A stretch of DNA of 64,000 nucleotides. Origin: Gremmenia infestans (Eukaryota; Ascomycota; Leotiomycetes; Helotiales; Hamatocanthoscyphaceae). This document shows, piece after piece, positions 1 to 10,439 of this stretch (its first letter is position 1; every line of letters starts with the position of its first letter). A program made the position numbers and the translations under genes. The notes under the pieces were generated by a model. That model had not been told where the DNA came from and ran no database searches. It saw nothing but the letters and a program-made list of their open reading frames with translations. The stretch lies in contig JAFEVB010000032.1 in NCBI GenBank assembly GCA_032629725.1, positions 806,001 through 870,000 of the forward strand. The letters are read 5' to 3'.

Positions 1-1
1 T

Positions 2-631
2 AACAACTCGTCCCCCAAAACAATCGATCTTACCGACTCCCCACCTCCAGAAGATATCCTGGTGTCCCATAGATTTATAACTAAAGGATTCTCACACGTC
101 AGCGAAGAAATCAGATAAGCTATTACGTCCTTTCCGATGACCTTCTTTGCTCCGCTATCTTAAGTCTGCACGGAATCCCTAGAAGCTACGTGACTGCTAG
201 GCCTACTTATTCAGTTTCCTACTTCGACGGGTTGGAGAGAAAGAGGAAACGTAGCGTGGAGATATGTGATGAGTGTCATGAGGTGGTCGACGATGATGGA
301 GATGGATGCTGTAAATACAGGAGGATGCGGATAGCTAAGTAAGTCAACCTCGATCAACCTGGGACATCCAGGTTTAAAAAATACACCCATCAACGATCAA
401 GCAACCAGACATCAAGAAGCTGCCGAGGAGTTGGAAACATTGGAAACCATGATAGGGAGGAGATATGTGAAGGGTGTGGAGAACTAGCTGATGATGATGA
501 TGGATGTTGCAAACTCAGGATAATGCAGAATTCAAGGTAAATACAATATGTTGATAGAATCTTGGAACTGCTTACCGATTAATGCTTCTAGGATATATGA
601 GCTGAGTACAGAACTGGAGTATGGCTTCTAA
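2..631 (+). CDS. Partial, possibly broken gene with a duplicated CxxC...GCC module
   Basis: No known family is recognised. A frame open from 85 to 339 has no ATG and ends in a module with EICDECHEV, an acidic DDDGDG run, then GCCKYRRM. A second module in the same frame (460-536) reads EICEGCGEL, DDDDGCCKLRIM. Each module is followed, at the aligned position and in the same phase, by a donor (GTAAGT at 339, GTAAAT at 537). The second intron is probably 537-591, after which the protein ends at the TAA at 629-631. The first intron probably ends near 401. The left edge (2-118) is open in another frame, with coding-like composition and a stop at 116-118, so a frameshift or a missing upstream exon is likely. 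The Cys pattern could bind metal; that is inference. Confidence 0.4.
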
Positions 632-1256
632 ATTAAGGGGAAGCTGAATTCAACTCGAATTGTACATTATCGAAGCACGCGGCTCTGGACAGCGATTACC
701 TTGTCCCTCCAAGAGACGATGTGGGAACAAACTTGTAGCGGCAGCTGTGGCGCGACCTTTTTTTAGATCCTAGCATTCGATGACTAACGATTTCAAGCTC
801 GAGAACATTTGACTTTTGGTGGTAGGGAAACTTGAAAGTGTTTCAGTAACCGAAGTCTCTTTGTCCATAGTCGTGTATCAAAGGCCCGCGTGATTCTTCT
901 GTTATTAACCACTTTACTTACTTTCAGAACAGACATGAATCCTTTTAACAACCCCTGTAGCTAGCAAATCCACCCAATTAGATGGCTGATTTTGGTTATA
1001 TCTAATCGTCCCCATTCACAGTTCTTCATGAAAGACACTCAAAATGCTGCCAATATTCCGTCAAACTACTTGAGCGAAACAATCTTCGATCGCTTGAAAC
1101 AATGAAGAAGCATTCGGGTATTTATTTGCTCTAAAAATTACCGAAGGGACATATACACTCTGCCAGCACAACACTTCACTTCACTTCACTCTACTGTTCA
1201 CTTTAACACTTACTTAAACCTAAATCCTGGGCGAAGTCGAAGAACGAACTTGAAAG
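632..1256. other. Intergenic region and leader of the CaaX gene
   Basis: I see no gene here. The last ~100 bases are CT-rich with tandem CACTT units just before the ATG at 1257, as is usual for the leader of a well-expressed fungal mRNA. Confidence 0.4.
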
Positions 1257-1526
1257 ATGTGGGGCTCACTTTTCAATACTATGTCAGCAAAATCGCAGCC
1301 CGCAGACCTGGTCGTATCTGACCCAATAGACTCGACGGTCACACCAGCCAAATTGGAATCGACAGTTGCACCGGTCAAAGAAGACTCGACGGTATCGCAG
1401 CCCGTGCCCCCGGTTGCACCAACACCGATCCTCCCGGATGCGGAATCAACCCAGACTCACCTCAGGGGAGGAAAGTCTGGATGGGATGACGATGAGTATG
1501 GCGATTGCTGCTGTGCAGTGATGTAA
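1257..1526 (+). CDS. Small acidic protein with a C-terminal CaaX (CAVM) box
   Basis: An intronless 89-residue protein. The middle is built from loose repeats of the form (D/E)STV-x-P-x-K (about residues 24-46), followed by a Pro-rich stretch. The C-terminus has GWDDDEYGD and then three cysteines ending CCCAVM. The last four residues, CAVM, fit a CaaX prenylation site; Met at the end favours farnesyltransferase. There is no signal peptide or membrane segment. The ATG is preceded by a CT-rich leader. Ascomycete a-type pheromone precursors end in similar CaaX boxes but are usually shorter, so pheromone identity is only a possibility; a small membrane-anchored protein is equally possible. The 3' end is partly duplicated just downstream. 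Confidence 0.55.
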   Translation: MWGSLFNTMSAKSQPADLVVSDPIDSTVTPAKLESTVAPVKEDSTVSQPVPPVAPTPILPDAESTQTHLRGGKSGWDDDEYGDCCCAVM

Positions 1527-1640
1527 ACTCTGGGTCTCTTAGAGGTAAAAGTGCACTTCAGGGGTGTGGAGTTTGGGTGGGATGAAGATAAGTAATGTAT
1601 ACTGCTGTGCGGTAATATATACTCTTGGTCTCTTAGTGGT
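1461..1640 (+). repeat. Tandem partial duplication of the CaaX gene 3' end
   Basis: About 85 bases covering the last codons and start of the 3' UTR (1461-1546) recur in diverged form at 1557-1640. Both copies share GGGTGGGATGA/TGGATGGGATGA-type sequence, the TGCTGTGC cysteine codons and the GGTCTCTTAG tail. The second copy has lost bases and has a stop after GWDEDK, so it is not translated in frame with the gene. Confidence 0.65.
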
Positions 1641-2168
1641 GTGATAATAGAAGAAGTTGAAATTGAAACGAATACAATGAAATTCATAGTGAACAAAATG
1701 TGATAAAGAAAACAAGTCGGCAAATTTGATTTCTTTGACTTCCGCGAGACATCAATGAGCTTTACGAGAGGGAGGTGTAACTGGGAGCCAAGATTGTAGG
1801 TACGAAACTTGTGTCGCTTCTCTTTCGCCTAATGATAAAATCGTCTCAGGCTAATTGCACCCCTTGTGTTGAACTCAAGGTTCTTTATAAAAATAAAGAA
1901 AAGTTGGTCTTTGTCCTCACTGCCTCTTACTATAAGGTTAGTTGCCGCAACAAAAAAGGGATATTTACTCATTATTTAAAGTTCCTCACTTTATTGGGGG
2001 TCTTCACTTAATTACAAGCATGCTTTCGCGAAGATTGAACATAGCATATGTTACATTTGCTAATACAAATGGTAAATGGATGCGTTTCAGTCAAAACCAT
2101 GTCGCAATTCTCATCTAGCATACGCCCTTCGATTCCGTCTCAAATGACGGGGCAATTTGACCGAAGTT

Positions 2169-2572
2169 TTAGTTCTCAAAAACGCACACACAATCATAGT
2201 ATGGGCAATTTTCAAGGGGTCCATTGTTAAGCGAACTCTCGACAGTTCCATCAGGAGTGCATTGAAATCTGTAAATGGTTCGGGTTAGCAATAGTACGAT
2301 GAAGAAAGGCTCGAAAACGAAATTTAAGCTCTTAGTAGTAAGCTGCTCTAATACTCTTCTCTCAACTTGGGGATGTGGTCTCGAAGAAAATTCAGATGAA
2401 GAATTTTTGCGTACGGGTTGTGACAAACTGGTCCGCGGCCGCCGTTGGCTGGAAAAGTGCTTTTGCAATTGATCACGACATCGCGTTGGTCCAGAATGGG
2501 CGATGATGCGACCATAGAGCTAGCTGCGGTCAAGATGATGAAAAGAGCTGAGAATGCCATGTTAGCATTCAA
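2169..2572 (-). CDS. Six-cysteine small secreted protein
   Basis: Two exons, 2572-2415 and 2268-2169, are joined across a 146-base intron (donor GTACGC, branch GCTAAC, acceptor TTTACAG) and give 85 residues. Residues 1-24 form a signal peptide (MAFSALFIILTAASSMVASS core; start at either MNAN or MAFS). The predicted mature part has exactly six cysteines, in the contexts NCKS, VCHN, QCTP, NCPY, DCV and VCVF, close to the C-terminus. No family is recognised. Small size, secretion and six cysteines fit the general profile of fungal effectors or antimicrobial peptides, but nothing in the sequence shows a target. An alternative is a donor at GTTTGT, which would break the frame. Confidence 0.6.
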
Positions 2573-4021
2573 AGTACATTGTATAGGCTAAAATACAAGA
2601 AGGTAGGCTTTACTTGAAGTGATTTTTGAGTGCATGATGAAGATTCAAGAGTCAAACTTTGCTGTCTTTCTAAACTTGTTTGGTTTGTGTAGGAGCTAGT
2701 TGTAAAAGTTAATGAATCGCTAATATTTGAAGATTAAGACGGCCTTTATATGTTTCAAGCTCGTAAATTTGGCGAAGCTATTGTAGGCGTCACAGTTCAC
2801 GTCACAGTTCAGCTCAGACGCCCTCCCTGGTTGTACAAGTAATAGGGAATACCATTGAGGTATTACGTTACACTTATCTTATTCTCTTACTGTATCTGCC
2901 TGAACAATTACCTTTTACGAGGAAATGAGGATCCGAGATCTCGTTCTCTGGGGACGTGTGATTGTGGAAAGCTATGTTTATGTCTAGAAATTATGAATAC
3001 TTTCCTTCGAGAGCTGGCTCAACATTACCTACTCTTTTCTCGGTCGTCTCCATGTGCTAGCGTTATTCAGTAACGACACTTCATTCTTTTCTAGCCCAGC
3101 TTTACATATTAGCTACGTTATCAAGTAGATTCATTAACATCATTGAAAATGAAGGATGTCCTGACTGCCTGATCAACTGCGCCACGTGTAACAATAATCA
3201 TTCAGGTGTATTACATCAGGGGGACCGGTAAACATGTATGTAACCCTGGGATTGGATGCTCGGAATCTATTCACGTTAGCTGAGTCTTGTGCCTCTTTTG
3301 CCTCTTTCGCTGACCGTTAAGAAGCAAAAAGGATCAGAATAAGGGGTTGTGGTAGTAAGCTGACTCGTCGATCACTGATCCAGGTAGGACAGAGCCGCTG
3401 TATTATATGTAAGCTCGTATAGAAGGAGGTACAAGCACTTACCTATCCCGAAATCTAGCGCCAATAGAAGTATACAGCTTAAACCCCTATAAGTAGTATG
3501 TCTATCATACAATTTAATTATCATTGAAAGAAAGACTATAGTAATTAGTAGAACTATACAGTCAAAGCCATCAAACTAATTTTGTTTCTGCTTTTTGTGA
3601 ACTATCAAGGAATTGTTAGACTTTGGTATTGCTTAGTCAGCAGACACGTGATGTTAGAGTGTATAACTATCCTTATATCTCTGCTTTCTACATATGTTCT
3701 CTTTTCTCTATAGTTCAATCGATATATTCACTTCCTAGTGTTACTTCTACTATATTCGTTCGCATACATACCAAATAACATCCACGATGTTGGGATGTGG
3801 GACTTGAGATCATGTGACCTAACAGCGGATAACTAAGCGACGCAGAGACATCACCAGGTATCACCTCTTCGCTCTGCCTTCCACACTTAGACTTAGACAT
3901 CATCACATATCACAATACAACCTACCAAAAACCAGAGTCAAGTCTTACCAATGCATACTAGCTAGTAAGAAGTGATCACCAAGGCCCATTCCAAAAATAT
4001 TATCCAAAAACTAATATGCTC
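2573..4021. other. AT-rich intergenic region
   Basis: No gene is supported. Short frames exist (for example 3715-3906 on the minus strand, 63 codons beginning with repeated Met) but lack domains or splice context. The stretch 3400-3700 is notably AT-rich. Confidence 0.3.
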
Positions 4022-6067
4022 TCAATCCCATCTCCAAAACATCTTGATTCTCCTGTCTCCTGCACTCTTAGATGGCGAAGCTGTTGCCGCAGCTCCAGTC
4101 GAACTCGCACTCGGGGTTATAGAAGACGAAGGCTGAATATCACCAGTTCCCGAAGTTCCATTAGTGCTATAAGACGTCGTTACATCTGCAACACCGTCCG
4201 AAAGGGCTTTCTTGCCAAGAACGCGTCGAAAGAACTCGAGAGAAGCCTTAGGCTGATAGTAGGGGATCTCGTGGCCAGACTCATAGATGCGCGTGAAGGA
4301 GAAATTGCCACGTTGTCGAACTTTGCCGTATTTGACGTTGTCCACCATGAATGGCGAGTAGGGCGCAGCGCGAAAATCTGCGCTGTGCGTGTAGTTCACT
4401 TGCATCGATACAGCTTCGCCGCCAAACCACTGCGTAGTCATTAGCACGAGTACGATAAACGGCGGGAACGGGCACATACATTGCAGATGTAATCAGCATC
4501 GCCTTAAAAGAGGGCAACGCGGACATTCTTATTCAGGAGGTCCTCAAGATCATCCATCATTGTCTCAAAAATGAAATCGCCGGTTAATTTAAAGTTCACA
4601 CCAACCGTATCGCTTGATTTGCTAGTGTAGTTCATATTGACACCCAAGGCATTTTGTGTGCTGTCCAGATTCAGAAAGTCGATAAAATACCGGGGTGGGT
4701 CAGGCTCCATCCCTGTGTAGCGAATGTCATAAGTACCACGCCCACTGACATCGTAGTAAGGGTATTCGACCTTATATCTGCAGATTGCCTCAGCCAATCT
4801 GCAATTTTTTAGACCATCTGGGGAGGTTCTATTTGCACTAGCGCTGCAGGCATCAATTTTGTCTCGGCATTGACCCGGATTATAGTAGGCGGCTTTCATT
4901 TGCGAGTAAATGGTATCATTTACTGCTTTAATACCGTATGTATTATTGACAGCAAATTCGGGGTAGTATGGGGCTTGGATTTTCTCGTCGATGATACCAT
5001 TGATAATGCCAAGAGTATCCTGATCCAACAGATTAGCATAGGCAAAAAAATTGAGTGATTAGAGAGGGCCAAGCCTGGGAGCTGCCTCGAGACCCTACAT
5101 GTAGTTTCCTGAAATAGCTCCCAGCCCCTCAATTTCTATATATAAGAATAGCTTTTTTGTTTAAGCATAATCCTACCATAACAAGCTGGGTGCCATTTTG
5201 CGTTCCATTGGCGATTGCAGCGTTCTGGTCCATGAAATGCGAGTAAAATGATGGCCCATAGTGGCCTCCGTACGACTCGGTCCATAGATTGAATGTTTTG
5301 GAGGTGATCATTGAATCTAGCTGAGGGAGGTTGGCGAGGAAGCCTTGCAAGACGTGCCAGGCAGCGACAGCAGCTTGATCGGTCGTGCCAACTGCCGCCG
5401 CGGGGTCAAGCTCTGAATATCTAGGAAAGAGTGAGCAAACATTTTATTAGCTGTTCCATATGTGACTTACGTTCCAGAGCTGTCTGAAGACTCATAAGAG
5501 TAAGAAAACCCTACACCGATAGGCTGCGAGAGAAAGAGCATATTCGACACTTCGTTCCATGCATAGGGGTTAAGCTGCGTTTTCAAGGCTTTCGTCACGT
5601 TACACGGTCCAAGTTCTGGCTTCTCTTTAGTGATTGTCATCCTACTCTTGTACGAATCAAAGCCCACCTTGAAAGAATGCAATGAGAGAATCAGAACCAG
5701 GTCCTCCATTCAACCACAACGTCAAAGGTGCGTTTGCTGGGTCTTCTCTTGCCTCCACGAAAATAAAGAACATGTGGGTAGCATTATCCAGATCCACATA
5801 TCCTGAATATTCGTTCACACCTGGCGTTGTCTCACACATTCCAGACCCCCCAGGCTGCTTGTAGCGAATCGTCGCGCCACCGGGAGATGTGATGACCTTC
5901 ACATCCGTAGCATTTGCTGGACGACCCCTAGGCAAAAGGTCGAAGGCTTTCACCGCGCAAACCAAAGCTAAGACGTAAAATAAATGCGTTTTTGGATATG
6001 TCGCAAAGTCATTCCAGGTTGTGAGTTGGGGAATATAAAAGGTTCCAAGAATTCCTTTTCTAGGCAA
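4022..6067 (-). pseudogene. Serine carboxypeptidase (S10) with an in-frame stop
   Basis: Secreted S10 carboxypeptidases remove C-terminal residues from peptides at acid pH. Coding segments are 6067(approx.)-5668, 5615-5471, 5420-5177, 5019-4480 and 4429-4022, all with good splice sites and matching phases. The substrate-binding loop WLNGGPGSDS, NPYAWNEVSN, the nucleophile motif TESYGG and the catalytic His motif YESGHE are present. In the fourth segment a TAA at 4506-4504 replaces the residue just before GDADYICN, which carries the catalytic Asp, so translation would stop before Asp and His. The 5' end is also unclear: the first segment opens at TTG, with no ATG ahead of the hydrophobic HLFYVLALVCAVKA segment. 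The tail is Ser/Thr-rich. A sequencing error is the main alternative to a real nonsense mutation. Confidence 0.8.
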
Positions 6068-6735
6068 CTATGCCATTTAATGAGTCAGGATCAGGAACAT
6101 CAATGAATGTGCCGCTGCTTGGCGGTGGGGCTGTATGGAGGCTGAGTGTGCGCTGGGGGTTGACGGACGTGTTGAAGGAGGCATATTCAATATAAATAGA
6201 CATGAAACATGAAACATGAAACATCCTCAATATTTAATCTGCCAAACGCCGGAAACTTTTTCAAACTTCCAAAAACAAAACAAAACTCCTCAAAACTCCA
6301 AATTACCACCTATGAATCACCCTAAGGCCTCACTGAGACTTCAGCGAGAATCCCCGCCTCGCAGAATCAGCCAAGATACTACGGCTCAGCCTTAAGGTAT
6401 ACTCTACAAGCCTCAGCTTGGAAACCCAGGCCAGGTTAACGCTAACGCTAACGCTGTCGGCGGAGAAGCACGAGTGCGGCGGTGTCCTACCTAATGAATA
6501 ATTCTCTCCATATTGCGAAGTTTGTTGGTATCCAGATGCAAAGAATATTATTGGACTCAACTTGAACAGGAAGTGAGAAAGACAGAGACCGTCGGAATAA
6601 CCTCAAGAGGGCCAACTTACGCGCTACTCCCAACTAGGCCTAACACATGATTCGAGATTGGAGCTAGTAGCCCTCGCTATCTCCCTCCTTGTCTTCCAAA
6701 AAGCACTCACTTTGAATTCAAATCTATTGATCAAT
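6068..6735. other. Intergenic region between carboxypeptidase and aminotransferase
   Basis: No complete gene. On the minus strand 6250-6068 contains a coding-like frame ending SGTFIDVPDPDSLNGIVA and a stop, directly abutting the carboxypeptidase. It may be the tail of another lost gene or a missing 5' exon. A short tandem of CATGAAA units lies near 6202-6224. Confidence 0.3.
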
Positions 6736-8118
6736 ATGACTCGCAAAGTACCTTTCGGAAGACGAATGCGAGATGCGCATTTCTCTTTCTCGCCCTCCTA
6801 CACTCCCCTAAACCACGGCTCATTTGGCGCATTCCCACGTCTAGTTGCGGAACGACAAAACGAGCTTCAACGACTCGCTGCAGAGCGTCCAGATACTTTC
6901 ATCGTGACAGACCTTCCAAATCTGATCGATGAATCACGGGAAGCAGTTGCGCCCTTGTTGGGGGTGCCCGTAGACGAGGTCGTATTTGTACCCAATGCGT
7001 CGACGGGTGTCAATACCGTTATGCGGAATCTGAAATGGGAGACGGGAGATGTGATTGTGCATTTCAGTACTATTTATGGGGCTTGTGAGAAGACTATTGC
7101 TAGTATCGGGGAGATGACGCCGTTGGTGCCAAGATCAATTCTCTTAGAGTATCCGGTTGAGGATGCAGATATTTTGAGAAGGTTCAGGGAAATGGTGAAG
7201 AAGGTGAGGGGCGAGGGTGGGAATGTCAGAATTGCCATGTTCGACACCGTTCTGACATTCCCTGGGGCTAAGATGCCGTGGGAAGAGCTCGTTCAAGAAT
7301 GCAAGGAGCTTGGTGTGCTCAGTCTCATTGATGGTGCTCATGGCATAGGGCATGTCGATTTGACGCATTTGGGGAGCGTTGGTCCCGATTTCTTCGTGAG
7401 CAATTGTCATAAGTAAGTTCAAATCAATCACTCATCATGTCTGGAGCAATGTAATAGGTTGGCTGGGGTAAGTTCCAAGCTGAGATGCATCAGGTGGCTC
7501 TACACTCCTCGTGGCTGTGCAGTATTTCATGTACCGGTTCGGAATCAACATCTGATACGAACTTGCCTACCCACATCTCACGGCTATCACTTCCCAGAAG
7601 AAGTACCCGATCCAAATGAGAAGTCTCCATTCGTTCACCTCTTTGAGTTCGTGGCCACAATTGACTATACTCCGTATGTCTGTGTCCCCTCAGCAATCGC
7701 GTTCCGGAAAGATTTCTGTGGTGGCGACGCAGCAGTCCGTAAATATTGCTGGGAGCTCGCGCGTGTTGGCGGAAACCGAGTGGCTGAGATTCTTGGAACA
7801 AGCACCATGAATAATGGAACCGAGACGCTCACCAATTGCTGCTTTTCAAACATTGAGCTGCCGTTGACCTTCAAGCGCGACGGAAGTCAGAAGCAGCAAG
7901 GAGAGTTCGAGATCGATGAAGCATCCAAGATCCAGAAATGGCTGAATGCAACAGCTGTCAAGGAGTTTGATACCTACCTGCAAATTGCCTTTCACGCCGG
8001 AGTCATGTGGGTTAGACTGAGCGGACAGATCTATCTCGAGTTGAAAGATTTCGAATGGGTTGGTTTCAAGCTAAAGATCCTCTGTGATAGACTTACGACT
8101 GGGGAGATTAAGCTGTGA
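6736..8118 (+). CDS. PLP-dependent class V aminotransferase, isopenicillin-N-epimerase-like
   Basis: Exons 6736-7412 and 7494-8118 are joined across an 81-base intron and give 433 residues, a normal length. The start at 6736 (MTRKVPFG) is preferred over an upstream in-frame non-ATG extension. Family features: an N-terminal PLNHGSFG, VPNASTGVNTV in the cofactor pocket, SLIDGAHGIGH with the Asp that contacts the pyridine nitrogen, and NCHKW with the PLP-binding Lys. The Lys codon is split by the intron. Fungal members include epimerase-like enzymes and the hercynylcysteine sulfoxide lyase Egt2 of ergothioneine synthesis. The sequence alone does not decide the substrate. No transit or signal peptide is seen, so it is probably cytosolic. 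Confidence 0.85.
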
Positions 8119-8582
8119 ATATCTGTCACTCAGTGTTGTAAGGACGTTCCTACGGGCAGGCTCCTGCCGAGGGGTAAAGAAGTGGTAGGGCACTCCGCTC
8201 GTGGATTATGGAGGGTGAAGCTCCCCGTTCAAGGCGATGTACCAAAAGACGTCCATCTCATAAAATCTGTGGTTCTTCAAACATGAGGTTGCTTGCATTT
8301 AGCATAGCATTAGATCAGCTGGATCCCGAACTTCCAACGTCCAAGCTCGTGTACAGAAACAGATAATTTTCTTTTTCTCAAGCATAACGGAATGCCGTAG
8401 AGCTACCAGGAAGCATAAGAGACGCTTCTTTGAAAGAAAGAAACCCGGCGACAGTCCGCAGAAAACTCCAAGATCTCATATACCCGCATCAATCCAATAT
8501 TTCCTTCAATCTCAGACTTGCTTCCCCAATTGCAATCAAAATGTCCTTGGATAATGCCTTCGTCACCCGCTTCAGTCCCAGC
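8119..8582. other. Intergenic region
   Basis: This holds the 3' ends of two convergent genes. No other gene is supported. Confidence 0.4.
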
Positions 8583-9204
8583 TCACCCAGATCCTTCCGC
8601 TCTTGTATCTCCAGCCGAAGACGTCCCGGCAGCTGGGTTCTTTGCCCTCTCCCTCGCCCAGTATTCCTCACTCAGAACTCTGATCTCTTCATCGGTAGTG
8701 GGTGACAATGTGTCAGGCTGGATATACACTTCCGTCGGTTCGTACTCGTAGCACTCGCAATTTAGCAGTAGAGAGGTGGAGCAGAACGAATTTGGGGCCA
8801 CGGCTTTACAGTTCTCGGCATAGCAAAGTGGAATGGGCATTGGACAACAAGGGCAATCATTGAGTAAGCCTGGGTCTAGACAGCGGAATAATGCAACCTG
8901 TTTCTTGAATGTTAGGGCTTGGGAGTCATTATAGGAAGGGTGTAAGGATCACTTCATCGCCCATGCAGTCCGAGTCTTTACACCAAGGTTTTATGGCTGG
9001 ACAATTTCGTTGTTCTTTTCCCTGCTCTTGGGACTTATTGCTTGATTCTGGTGCTGATTTGTATCTTAGTGGAACATTTATTGATAATCTTGGTACGATA
9101 TTTGAGATTACAGATGGGAGAGGAGCGCCTTGAGCAGCCGAGGATGCGCGAATGGAGAAGAAGAAGAAGGTTGCAAGGGTTTTGTACAAGCCAATGTTCG
9201 GCAT
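8583..9204 (-). CDS. Secreted cysteine-rich protein, downstream member of a pair
   Basis: Exons run from 9204 (or 9243) to 8953 and from 8897 to 8583, with a 55-base intron (donor GTGATC, branch CCCTAAC, acceptor AAACAG). Start at MPNIGLYK gives 188 residues. Its first ~25 residues, with KTLATFFFFSIRASSA, look like a signal peptide. The centre is cysteine-dense (NCPAIKPWCKDSDC, FRCLDPGLLNDCPCCP, PLCYAENC, NCECYEY) and the C-terminal third is acidic and charged. The Cys block continues the pattern of the gene immediately upstream, so these may be two parts of one ancestral or actual gene. The function is unknown. Confidence 0.5.
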
Positions 9205-9337
9205 TTCGTAATGCTGCCGTCGATACAAAACGGCTGTTACCATGAGACTTGGAAGAAGAGAAATGCAAGGAATTTATTATATTAAGGTGCCTTAGGTGCC
9301 TTTAGGTATGTTGTGTTGGTGTTTCAGAGTGGCGAGC

Positions 9338-10138
9338 TCAAGAGTGTTGGTTCGTGGCGGGGTATAGGCCTAGATTTGTTAAGGTCCGAAATGTCAATTG
9401 ATGGGGTAATTTCCAATTGGATTTTGAGAACTTACATCCAATCTCGTTGACACTCAGGCAAAGGCCATTAGCATCACTTCCACCACAATTACTGCAGGTC
9501 TCTTTCGGGTTGAGTTTACATGTAGGATCACCCTTCTTCCCGCCTTCTGGCTCATCTGAAGGAGGCTCGATTTGCTTAATTGCTTCCACTGAGGCAGTCG
9601 AGGCTTCCAAGAAGAATTATTGGTTAGTAATCTCTTGAATAAATGTCTTGTTTGACTTACAAGCTGCCCACCATGCAACACCACCAGCAAAGACAACTGC
9701 CACAACTGTTTCAAATCCAGCATCAGTTGTAGTTGTTGAAGCCTGATTAAGCGTTAATGTGGTATTAATGTCTGTCGTAATTGTTGTAGAGGCTCGGACA
9801 GTTGTATAGTTGGAGAAGGTCGTTGCCGAATACACCACTGTTCCAGTATCACCACTCACTACAGCAGTCGAAGTGATGAGCTGATTTGTAAAGTTGGCAG
9901 AAGAAGTAGCATTAGCATTCCTGGTTGATGACGGTTGTGCTGGAGGTACGGATGGTGTTGAAGTTGAGGCTAGCACTGAAGCTGGAGCTGGAACATCTTG
10001 TCTAATTCTCAAGCATTTGAGTAACGAAGTCGTCCTCATGGGGAAACTTTTACCTGTTCTGGTAGAATACCTCAAATGTGTTGAACTCGAGACTAACACC
10101 GAGGCTATGAGTAAAAGCGCACAGAGCGGGAAGTCCAC
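9338..10138 (-). CDS. Secreted Ser/Thr-rich protein with Cys-rich C-terminus
   Basis: Exons 10138-9661, 9603-9436 and 9369-9338 give 225 residues. Introns are 57 bases (donor GTAAGT, branch TACTAAC) and 66 bases (donor GTAAGT, branch CTTAAC), and phases agree. Residues 1-20 (MDFPLCALLLIASVLVSSST) are a clear signal peptide. A long Ser/Thr/Asn-rich region follows with several N-glycosylation sequons, then a hydrophobic stretch (VVAVVFAGGVAWWAA), then a Cys-rich tail (CKLNPKETCSNCGG, NGLCLSVNEIGC). Such Cys tails occur in fungal cell-wall or chitin-related proteins, but no catalytic domain is present. It could be wall-associated. The last exon is short (32 bases) and ends before the Cys pattern looks complete. 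Confidence 0.55.
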
Positions 10139-10439
10139 AATTTAGTAGATCAAAGAGCGCGTCAGTATGATTGAAAAGTGATGAAAAGCAAAATGACATA
10201 ATGGAACATGCGGTGTCTTACTTATCTGCCTTATTGATTGTTAAACGAGTTGGTTGGTCTAAAAATGGTGCTGCTTCACGGAATTGGAGGTTGACTTCCC
10301 GAGTGCTGTAATTTTTAACCTCGTCAATGAACAGCCACAAAGTATTTAAAGCTCATATGGGCAGAAGCTTATATGTTATACTTAGCCACCCACCTACTTG
10401 GACTTTGAAAATCTAGTGATAACCACACTCCGGACTATC

